From: Strigamia acuminata
Taxonomy: Eukaryota > Arthropoda > Chilopoda > Geophilomorpha > Linotaeniidae
DNA: 64,000 nt
NCBI GenBank assembly: GCA_949358305.1
Contig: OX442317.1
Span: forward strand, 16,920,516-16,984,515
Direction of reading: 5' to 3'
Shown one piece after another: positions 44,102 through 51,600 of the stretch. The notes under the pieces are model-generated. The model made no database searches. It was not told the origin of the DNA and saw only the letters and a program-made list of their open reading frames with translations. Within the stretch, counting starts at the first letter, position 1, and every line of letters begins with the position of its first letter. The position numbers and the translations under genes were made by a program.

Positions 44102-46202
44102 TTTTTTAATTATGCACACATTTGTAATTATATTTACTCGTTTCTTACCAGGACGGACCCAACGACGACGGTGCCTTGGACCTATCACAAAGCACGGGGC
44201 ATTCCGTGTGGTCATCGAGCCTGCCACAAACGTGAGTTCCACGCGCTCTTCGGGTCTTGCACGCAACGTCTCACAATTTATTTATTTATTTTTTTTTTTT
44301 AGAGAAACGGATGGGACGGCGGATGAGATTGTGGGGGGGGTTGTGGATGAGATCGTGGAGGAGGTGGGGAAGGAGATGGTGGTGGAAGAGACTGTGTCGG
44401 AGAAGAAGGTGGAGAAGGAGATGGCGGTGGAAGAGACTGTGTCGGAGAAGAAGGTGGAGAAGGAGATGGCGGTGGAAGAGACTGTGTCGGAGACGGAGAA
44501 GGAGAAGGCGGTGGGAGAGACTGTGTCGGAGAAGAAGGTGGAAAAGGAGATGGCGGTGGAAGAGACTGTGTCGGAGACGGAGAAGGAGAAGGCGGTGGAA
44601 GAGACTGTGTCGGAGAAGAAGGTGGAAAAGGAGATGGCGGTGGAAGAGACTGTGTCGGAGACGGAGAAGGAGAAGGCGGTGGAAGAGACTGTGTCGGAGA
44701 AGAAGGTGGAAAAGGAGATGGCGGTGGAAGAGACTGTGTCGGAGACGGAGAAGGAGAAGGCGGTGGAAGAGACTGTGTCGGAGAAGAAGGTGGAAAAGGA
44801 GATGGCGGTGGAAGAGACTGTGTCGGAGACGGAGAAGGAGAAGGCGGTGGAAGAGACTGTGTCGGGGAAGGAGGTGGAGAAGGAGATGGCGGTGGAAGAG
44901 ACTGTGTCGGAGACGGAGAAGGAGAAGGAGATGGTGGTGGAAGAGACTGTGTCGGAGAAGAAGGTGGAAAAGGAGATGGCGGTGGAAGAGACTGTGTCGG
45001 AGACGGAGAAGGAGAAGGAGATGGTGGTGGAAGAGACTGTGTCGGAGAAGGAGGTGGAGAAGGAGAAGGCGGTGGAAGAGACTGTGTCGGAGAAGAAGGT
45101 GGAGAAGGAGATGGTGGTGGAAGAGACAGTGGAGGAGATGGGAATAGTGTGCCTGGAGATGGAGGTGGAGTTGGAAAAGGAGAAGGAGACGTGGAAGGAA
45201 ACGGCGGTGGAAGAGGCAGTGGAGGAGAAGGAAAAGGAGAAGGAGACGGCGACGGCATCGAAGAAGAGGATGTGTGTGAGGAAAGGGGGTGCGAAAAAGA
45301 AACGGAAGACCGTTGAGAAGGTGGAAAAGGAAGTATTCGAGGTAACGTAGTAACTGACCATTTTATTTTGACAATCAACGTGATCGCGTTCCAATTTGAA
45401 ATTGAAAAGCGATCACGTTGATTTGACGTAAATTAATAATTCCCGCGCGCGCGCACTATAATTTAACCCGCAAATTTAATTTGCCGCGCGCGCATTGAGC
45501 GGATTGATCGTATGAATCCGACCCGCGCACAAACTTGGATTCGACATGCAATATCGTATATTTATTTGCCCGTCTGTTTGTTCGTTTATTCATTTATTTT
45601 TTTTTTTTTCTCCAGTCGTTGCCCAGCACATCAGGGTGCACTTGGACGATGCCAAGCGTTGTGACGGTCCCGTCGTCACCAGACCTGTCACCGCCGCGGT
45701 CGCCACCACTTCAACCAACGGCGACATTAGGCAAAATGCCTTTAATGTGCCCCGTCGTGAGGTTGGAACGGCTGCAATTGCCGATCCTCACACCAATACC
45801 ACGTCCTATCATGTCGGCGCCGTGCCCGGTTATGTCGACGCCGTGTTTCACCGTGCCACCATCTGCGCCCATCGCCCCCCCGCCGCCGCAAGAACAGCAA
45901 CTGGCGCGTGTCATCACCAAGCCGCGAAGATCCGCGTCGAAGCGGCCCGCATCACCGTCATGGGAACCCGCGTCGAAAAGGTCGGAACAATTCGAAAGCC
46001 GTGAGACTCGAGTCACGCGGTCGACGGAAAAGGTAACCTGTCTGGTCTATTTGTCTTTGATCGTTTGTTCAATCGTTCCTTCCATTTCTTTCAGATACGA
46101 AAGGCATCTGCATCCCAGGGCTCGGTGGTGCCGTCTGGCAGGGCAGGACCGAGTGGGCTTCCGTCCAACCTTCCGTCCAACTTGTCGATAGAGTTGGATT
46201 GA
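34630..46202 (+). CDS. Nine-exon gene of low-complexity protein (730 aa without the insertion), split by a copia element
   Basis: Exons 34630-34668, 35060-35155, 35683-35736, 36075-36130 + 42791-43001 (one exon split by the element), 43706-43798, 44152-44231, 44303-45341, 45616-46032 and 46095-46202 (TGA). All introns are GT-AG; junctions are phase 0 except exon 6/7 (phase 2, which also fits). The bases either side of the element (TCGCA | AACAGAGCC) rejoin in frame. The product begins MEAGSLCSVASPQ and is acidic and disordered. Exon 4 has V/R/E-rich repeats (ERLVERVVERVVKRRVERRV); exon 7 has about 17 copies of a 13-15-residue EETVSEKKVEKEMAV-type repeat; exon 8 is Pro-rich. No enzyme domain is seen. 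The gene may continue into the zinc-finger exons that start 18 bases after its stop. Confidence 0.7.
36131..36570 (+). repeat. 5' LTR of the plus-strand copia element (440 bp)
   Basis: It starts ATTATTGGTTTTGCAGTG and ends AAGAAACAATACC directly before the primer-binding site. It matches 42351-42790 base for base as far as I can see. The exact ends are uncertain by a few bases because the flanks add no target-site duplication to fix them. Confidence 0.85.
36571..36586 (+). promoter_or_regulatory. Primer-binding site (initiator tRNA-Met)
   Basis: TGGTAGCAGAGGATGG immediately after the 5' LTR: the complement of the 3' end of animal initiator tRNA-Met. Confidence 0.9.
37633..42336 (+). CDS. Copia Gag-Pol polyprotein (1567 aa)
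   Basis: The start is ATG 37633 (MATYEKDGDYRDYR); an in-frame GTG six bases upstream is not used. Domains in order: Gag; zinc knuckle CYNCGGKYHFARDC from residue 240; protease IDTGATDH with D332; integrase with an H-H/C-C zinc site (HARMGHLHAKG from 561, CDSCAQAK) and catalytic D646 or D647, D688 and E724 (D-x35-E); reverse transcriptase with YVDD at 1249-1252; RNase H with D1415 (YTDASHASD). The order PR-IN-RT-RH defines the copia group. No stop or frameshift interrupts it, so the element is potentially autonomous. Protease here has the standard DTG, unlike the other two elements. The TGA overlaps the polypurine tract. Confidence 0.95.
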   Translation: MATYEKDGDYRDYRNIRKLDGDNYESWSVQVRLILLQQGVWSHVKGTEPSLPSTASAKEKRDYETREARAISTLCLTCNEAQQSVAVAHETAQEIWEALKAAYQPTTRARKNRLRREFLQMKLQEREQMVVFTTRVDRKAGDLKNVNVTMSGEDIAFQYMDFLPPTYEGVKQVMYHWSDTEFTQSNVKDRLLGEYNRLNEQHEEYGAPTAESGDNSGAFYSRGRWQRGRPTPTTQTDYTCYNCGGKYHFARDCKKPKQGGNDPTRGTFAPMARRQGRAGGRSRGTGAGSNQAFLDEPLSFYSAVHAIQQMDFPVISLASQKAPERDPAWYIDTGATDHFSYNYECFTNFKPLENFSVQLGEGSSEISGMGEITLIANYGKGGREITLKNVYYAPKFRKNLISLGRTDEAGLKTFIADGKLTMFESTMDKPMLTAKRLSNRMYQVNCAIETQNVNASVLPTQGNTDVVANKSPEVVKVPLTMNCYKKALLTPIRKSEKSANAVVNPSSVLVKQGSAVNATKAQPIKKVEPIKEEIYAKVVNELGNGERNGKPDKAVPMDYWHARMGHLHAKGIVDMEKSTDIYGIKLSDREMNTCDSCAQAKSTRASFAPIGDIRSKGVLDLIHMDTWGHSSTKSIGGARYFLLLVDDYSRFMWIVTMKTKDEVLGHFKTWQLQLECATSRKVKAIRTDNGGEFVSAAWAKHASDSGIKCERTTPYSPEMNSVAERGNRTIVEGIRAMMADTGLPKRLWAELAHTIVYLKNRFPHSTLGGKTPYNVFFNRKMSVRHLKCIGSKAYVHIPAQTRKDKLDKRAWVGALVGYAQSTRGYRVWDPKTNKVYGVKHVKIDEGTYWNEGDTRVQNVDKTFDYINLSTQEEESDDDVIPQATAPAPTAPTHQMVLRTRPPVPLPTTPKLVQKAYGMIMPLEEEQPILEEEGAVGGIEIEGDVAGLDLSKLELDSGDEPFEDTVAEQANTTDEPEELLKLNMQEWQRFAKVRARGKTAGKVDVYYMTPGQDRCRSRTDVMRWCEEEGFQYEEDLFDFKHEHLELPYAGFCSIEPETYEQAISDRDRWDWSKAMDEEIDIFDERKVYTEVDIAPDQTLLGSKWIYKLKRDHTGAIKRFRARLVAQGFKQRPDIDFKEVFSPVINFVLILIFFCTLVVLCNWRDTHLDVKAAYLYGDLDIPQYMAIPKGYQTKTNKGKCWRLDKALYGLHQSGRMWFEKLHEKLIDIGFTPFPGLNCVYVYKRDAILIVYVDDLVLFSRDDFIEKCVLKWISNAFDIVNLGPVTMLLGIEFERVGKNIFVHQGKYIDKLCEKYRIDYSHRIKVPGTVGTMIRSVRPGERVDVEFPYRALVGSLLFIAMRTRPDILFSVIVLSQYNEVHSYKHVQMLLQVLKYLSQTRDFCINLGLCKNTGMSIYTDASHASDLDQRRSFGGHIIYIGGVPVSWACRKQKLTALSVMESEFIAIVDGVREVIWLERLFEADVLRDPQRVKPIVYADSTAAIQYAKNRIENRANKHIEVRFHFLRDWYTKGTFGIHHIPGVSNVADILTKWLPFPRLSTLCERIFAERHK
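42337..42350 (+). promoter_or_regulatory. Polypurine tract
   Basis: AAAGAAAGAGGGGG directly before the 3' LTR: the plus-strand primer site for reverse transcription. Confidence 0.8.
42351..42790 (+). repeat. 3' LTR of the plus-strand copia element
   Basis: The second copy of the 440-bp LTR. It is followed at 42791 by AACAGAGCCGATG, the resumed host exon. Confidence 0.85.
43034..43634. mobile_element. Possible TIR element in the fourth intron
   Basis: TATACCGTATATCTCCAAATAGTGC at the left and, inverted, TATACAGTATATCTGTGATTAC at the right bound a segment with inner GCGCTATT/AATAGCGC motifs and a tandem run of AACAACATTTCGTCAATTTT (43370-43435). The arms are weak, so this is tentative. Confidence 0.35.
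44390..45130 (+). repeat. Coding minisatellite in exon 7
   Basis: Alternating 45-bp and 39-bp units (GGTGGAAGAGACTGTGTCGG core) encode EETVSEKKVEKEMAV and EETVSETEKEKAV in about 17 copies. All three plus frames and two minus frames are open, so long antisense frames here are by-products. Confidence 0.85.
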
Positions 46203-46220
46203 CGGTTCGGAGAGTTTCAG

Positions 46221-47646
46221 AAATGGGTGCTCCGGAAGGTGGGGGAGGTGGGGACGGGGGCGGTGCCAACACGGCAACGACGCCAGGGTGGAGGGAAAGG
46301 AAAGAAGGGAGAAAAACTCCAGACAGAGGGCGGGAAGTCGTTTTATTGTGCTCTGTGCGCCAAACAACCGGGTAATGAGAAACATACATTTGTTTATTTG
46401 TTTGTTTATTTTTTGTCTAATTTTTATTTTTTTTTTCCTTTCCTCTCCCGCGTACCTTAGGGGTGTCGAAATACGGGTATTTTAGCGAGGACGCATACCG
46501 CCATTGGCGTCAACATCACCACCTAGACGCAGTTAAGCGCGAGGATGAAATCTCTAAGAGAGTCAGGAAACATCTGCGGGACTATTCGCGTAGACCCGAT
46601 CTCCTGTTGCCGGTGGGTATTTAATCAATTAGTCGATTCGTTTTATTTATTTATTTATTTATTTATTTATTTTTTCCTCTGTTTCCTAGAAGTTGAAAAA
46701 AATGCACAAGGCCCTGAAACGGTGCCCATTCTGCATTGCGAGGCCTGTGGTTGACCGACTAGAGGACCACTGGTTGGTCAAACACAGATATCGCATTGCA
46801 TGGGCACCGGGGATGGGAGAGGGAGAGGGAGAGCGCGTCGGAGACAACGACGACGACGACGACAACGACGGTGATTCGGCGTCACGTTCATCATCTTTTC
46901 AACGAGGCGATGCGCAGGGAGAGGAACGGGTGTTGCGATCGAGGGTGGTTCCCGTTGCGGAAGGGGGCAGCGAACCCAACAACGATCCCAACTATTGGGA
47001 CGATAACCACGAAATGAAAATCTTTCGTGATGGGAGTATGCGGTTCTCCATTCATTCGCTTACTCTCCTGCTCTTTACGATACGGGCTCAGGTTCAGGCG
47101 GAACAAGTATATATATTTTTATTTGTATTTTTATTTTTATTTATTTATTTATGTATATATTTTTTTTTATTTTTTATTTTTTTTTAGTATTGGGACGATC
47201 CCGACATCAAGACCCACTTACTCCGGATGCTGGGGATGTTAAACCAATGGAACGACATGTCGGTGAGTGAATCTACCGCGCGCGTCTACGTCGACACTTT
47301 TCAGATATTGATTTTCCCGTTTTATTTGCAGAATAAAGATTTCTCGTTCAGTGAAGAGGTGCTGATGAAGGAGAGGTTTGTTGTCGTCGACGAGCCCGAG
47401 AACGACGAAGGAGAGGGGCGTGAAGAAGAGAGACGCCGGGAAGAAGAGCGTGAAACAGGTGAAACGTGTGAAGAGGAAAAAGAAGACGACGAAGATTACA
47501 GAAACTCTGAATTTGAGGACGATGCGGAAAGTGATGAGGACGAAGACGAAGAAAAGAAACTGGCGAGGAAGGAGAAAGAGAAACGGGCAAGGAGCAAGAG
47601 AAAGAGGAAAGGAAAGGGAAAGTCGAGCGCCGGAAAGAAAAAGTGA
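46221..47646 (+). CDS. Two-zinc-finger protein with an acidic/basic tail (5 exons)
   Basis: Exons 46221-46371, 46461-46612, 46690-47106, 47188-47262 and 47332-47646 (TGA); phases 1, 0, 0, 0 all fit. Finger 1 is CX2CX18HX4H (CALC ... HWRQHH), split by a phase-1 intron; finger 2 is CX2CX11HX4H (CPFC ... HWLVKH). Spacing and intron positions equal those of the 13539-14087 gene, so they are paralogues. After the fingers come an Asp-rich stretch, two YWDD motifs (end of exon 3, start of exon 4) and a Glu- then Lys/Arg-rich tail (KRKRKGKGKSSAGKKK), a possible nuclear-localisation signal. No ATG is available in the finger frame of the first exon; ATG 46223 is out of frame. The frame continues from the upstream gene past its TGA, or via a TTTCAG acceptor at 46220. 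The 5' end is therefore shared or unresolved. Confidence 0.7.
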
Positions 47647-47784
47647 ATTCGCCTAATCTGCTCCTCAAATGTACGAATACATGTTTTAAATTTAATTTTA
47701 ATTTATTTCACTCCTTTAAAACTCGTTCAATATTATTTTTATTTTTATAAATGATAATGATTTATTTCAACGTCAAACCTCAAA

Positions 47785-47790
47785 AATAAA
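47785..47790 (+). terminator. Possible polyadenylation signal of the zinc-finger gene
   Basis: AATAAA 139 bases after the stop, in AT-rich sequence. Confidence 0.4.
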
Positions 47791-47983
47791 AAAGTCTTGC
47801 AGGTGGTTTGATTTATAAAAGTTTTTGTTTTTGAGTTTTAAAATCAAAACCAGGTTCGATGTTGGAATAGATCGCGATAATTGGGTTCGTTTGATTGATT
47901 GTCAGTTTTTTTTTTTTACAGACAAATGGGCACGTCGGTGTTTGATAGCGACGCAATCGTGTTGTTCGTTGTTCGAGCGCATC

Positions 47984-48056
47984 ATTTTTCGGCACCCCCA
48001 ATCACAACGATGTCTTCTCTCGCACACGTGGAATGTGGCAGCCTCGTCCACGTCGA
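47984..48056 (-). pseudogene. Thymidine-kinase relic
   Basis: Minus-strand EDIVVIGGAEK (48017-47985) matches EDVVVIGGAEK of the thymidine kinase at 19.7 kb; of the four or so base differences, three are at third codon positions. A frame-shifted DEAATF just upstream matches its GEAAFTK. A stop follows at once, so this is a broken fragment about 70 bp long. The rest of 47790-48310 has no gene that I can support, though a plus-strand acceptor (TTTTTTTACAG at 47921) precedes a short open frame. Confidence 0.5.
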
Positions 48057-48310
48057 GTCTGGTTCGAGTGGACTCTGACAAAACAGCGAAGCTACTCGAA
48101 TTCTCGACGTCAGTGTGTTTGGTGTCGTTGTTTCGGTCACACGAGTGGCGCCCTCTTCACGTCCGCGCGGAGAAACGCTAAAAATTGCGGACAGCGTTCC
48201 AAAACAATCAACGGTCATTCACAGCGAATTACTAATCTGACAATAATTTCGGTGTTCTTGGTGTCGTTTTTGATTACGGTGTTGTTCTTTTTAACAATCA
48301 AGCATGGTTC

Positions 48311-48455
48311 TGTAGGTTGATATATAAATACGGGAAAAGATAAACAATATCGAATATTAAATGAAAAGTGGAAATACATCGAGATAAATGAAATAAACAG
48401 TTCAAATGTGATCCTATATCACATCGATAATATCTCACGGTCCTATAGACCAACA
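48311..48455 (-). repeat. 3' LTR of copia element A, internally deleted (145 bp)
   Basis: It begins TGTAGGTTG like the LTR at 54619 and then jumps to TATATAAATACGGG, matching that LTR from about 55023 to its CCAACA end. About 390 bp are missing from the middle. The polypurine tract (minus-strand AAAGGGGGAAT) follows at 48456-48467. Confidence 0.75.
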
Positions 48456-48661
48456 ATTCCCCCTTTCGATGGAAATAGGATCAGGGGGAAAAGAAGTGCA
48501 ATAACTGGAATTACAGTAGATAATAATCGAAAATAAACAATAAAAGTCGAATCGCCGAGCCGGGTACTGTTATTGAAAACGCCACGTAGGCCCGAATATT
48601 CCCGCAGAAACTTGGTGATCCTCGAAGTCGGGTAAATAACGAAAGAATGTCACGGGAAAGT

Positions 48662-51600
48662 CTAAAGTCGGAACACACGAGAGATCAACGACTGAAGACG
48701 CTCTGAACTGAGCCACTTAGTGAAGATGTCCGCGACGTTGTGCTCGCTGGACACTTTTCGGAGATCAAAACAGCCTGCCGTAAACCATTCCCTGAGCCAG
48801 TGATACTTGACGCGGATATGCTTCGTCTTCGAGTTTTCCACGTCGTTGGATGTGAATTGTATGCTGGCTAAGGCATCAGAATAAATAATTGGACGAGACA
48901 GGCGGTTCAAAATCGGGAATTCGGTGAAGATGTTGTCGAGCCAAAAGGTTTCCTTCACGCATTCAACTAGGGCGAGGAATTCAGCTTCCATAGTTGAACA
49001 CGCGACAGTCGATTGTTTTCGACACGACCAGCCAATTGGCACATTCCCGATATATGTTATGAAGCCACCGAAACTTAAAGATGTCGCCAGGTCGCTAGCC
49101 CACGAGGCATCCACATAAGCCCATAACTGACTCGATACACAGTTGGAAAGTTCGATGCAATAGTCCGAAGTATTGGCTACATATTGGAGAACTTGCAGAA
49201 GGGCACGAATGTGGGTGTTATCGTAGCATGTGTTGAACTGCGAAAGCGAGATGACGGAGAATAAGATGTCGGGGCGCGTTCGTGATGCCAGAAAGAGTAA
49301 TGACCCGATAAGTGAGCGGTAGGGAAAGTCGATCAGGTCCTCTGTCGATGCTCGGACTAATGTTGTTCCGGGTGTTACTGGCACTTTAACAAGTCGGTTA
49401 GTCGATGTCCCGTACTTCTGAACGAGTTTAGCGATGTATGCACGTTGAGAGAGGTAAGTGCGTCCCATCTCGCGGATAAACTCGACTCCTAGCAGTTTGG
49501 TGATTGGGCCGAGGTTGACGATGTCGAATTTCGAAGTTATAAGTCGAATAATTCGGTCCAAAACACTGTCGGCTGCGTAGAAAAATACAATATCATCGAC
49601 GTAGACTAACATGACTGCGCAATTGCCGTAGATGTACACGCAGTTGCAAGCAGGCATTTTTCGGAATCCAAGAGCTCGAAGTGCTTCGTCCAGTTTCAAA
49701 TACCATTGTCGGCCAGACTGGTGGAGTCCGTAAAGAGATTTCACGAGTAACCAAACGTTGTCGGGGTGATTACAGGTGGCACCTGCCGGGATGCGCATAT
49801 AGACCTTGTGCTCCAGGTCCCCGTACAGGTATGCACATTTGACGTCGAGGTGTGCATCTTTCCATCCTCGTAGTACTACCAAAAGGCAAAAGAATAGACG
49901 AATGAGGACGAAGTTCACTACTGGGCTGAAGACCTTGTCGTAATCGATTCCGAAGGTTTGGCGAAAGCCTTGGGCGACAAGTCGAGCACGATATCGAGTA
50001 ATCTTGCCGGTCGCGTCTGATTTGAGTTTGAAGATCCATTTACAACCCAGGATTGTCGTATCGGGCGGTTTCGGCACTTCGACATAGATTTCCCGTTCCT
50101 TAAAAGTTCCTAACTCTTCATCGATGGCTTCACGCCATTTTGGAGCGTCGTCGAATTTGGGAATTTCCGCATACGATGACGGTTCGGTGCGACAGAGATG
50201 AGCGGCATGTCGAGCTGGAGGAATCAATGGTAGTGTATGCTCCATATTGCCGAAAAAGAATAACTCGGGGTCGTAAGGGAGATTGTTCATAACACAGAAC
50301 TCTTCGACGTCTCTGCGAGATCGAAGTCGAAGGCCGGGTTCGGGAAAATAGTAGACGTCGATGTCAATCGAACCTGGCTGTTGATCTTTGCGTAGATGTT
50401 CTTCGCGAATCCATTTACGGAATATTGTGTTTCCGCCGACATAACGCCAATAGAATGATGTCTTGCCGGCAGAAGGAGCTGCAACATGTGTTGCGCCAGG
50501 AGGCAATGGAGACATTTGCCCCTGATCAAAGATAGGCATTGTATGCTGTAAAATGTTCGGACCGGTTTTCCTACGTAACGTGATGAAACGATTTGGGGAA
50601 GTCGGTGGTGAAAGGCCGGGGGAACTGGCATTGGACGTTTCCGGTGACACGTGTGCAGACCGATTCGGTCGCAATTCTTCCGCGTCCGGTTGAACCGCAA
50701 ATTCTTCAATCTGCTCAGCGTCATCGTCGGTGTCGTCCCCAATTGGTCCTGCAGCGGCCTCTTCATTTTCTTCGTTAGTGATCGGATGTGATATGGAATG
50801 ACGAATTGGAGTTGGCAATGTCGATGCACAAAGTTCCAATAATTGTCGTTCCGGTGTAGTTGGCGGGGGAATATGAACGATCTGCATAGGTGGCGTCTTT
50901 GATTTAGAAGCCGACTTGGATACAGATTTTTCTTCGGATATCGAATGCTCATCGTCTGATGCTGGCTTGATCGACCAGTCCGCATATTGGATGGTGTCGT
51001 TGAATGACACTCTTTGTTGTTCATTGTTGGGTTCGTAAAAGGATTCGTTGTTGCCATTTGGTACGCTTCGTAGAAACTTGCGATACGATTGATGTTCGTC
51101 TATGCGAACGTGGGCTGATTCGGTGACTTTATTGTCGATGGGATTCCAAATCCTGTAGCCACGTGTCGCGACCGCGTACCCAACGAGGTATCCTTCCCAT
51201 GCGCGTGGCTCAAGCTTTTTACGGCCTGGCGCTGTGTAGTGGACCCAACATTTTGATCCGATCTTTCGTAAGTGTCGTAAAGATAGTGCTCGTTCACGCC
51301 ATAGTACATATGGGACTTGATTTTTCAAGCGTGAATGAGGACTTCTATTCTTGATATAAGCGAAGGTTACTGCAAGCTCTGCCCATAGACCGGCCGGAAG
51401 TTTGGTTTCTTCATGAATCGCGCGGATATTGTCCGCCATCGTCCGGTTAATGCGTTCGGCCGTTCCATTCATCTGTGGGCTCGATGGGTTCGTTCGCTGC
51501 CCTTGGATTCCTTTGTCTTTCAAATAGCGCTCGAATTCATTTGACATGAATTCCCCGCCACGGTCTGTGCGAATGGCCTTGATCGTTGTATTCGCAACCC

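Noticed and set aside
44257-45394. Arg/Trp-rich plus ORF and two Ser/Pro-rich minus ORFs of 296-370 codons
   Set aside because: Shadow frames of the coding minisatellite; only the EETVSE frame joins flanking exons in phase.
46223-46371. ATG 46223 as start of the second zinc-finger gene
   Set aside because: It is out of frame with the fingers and meets a stop 21 codons into the next exon.
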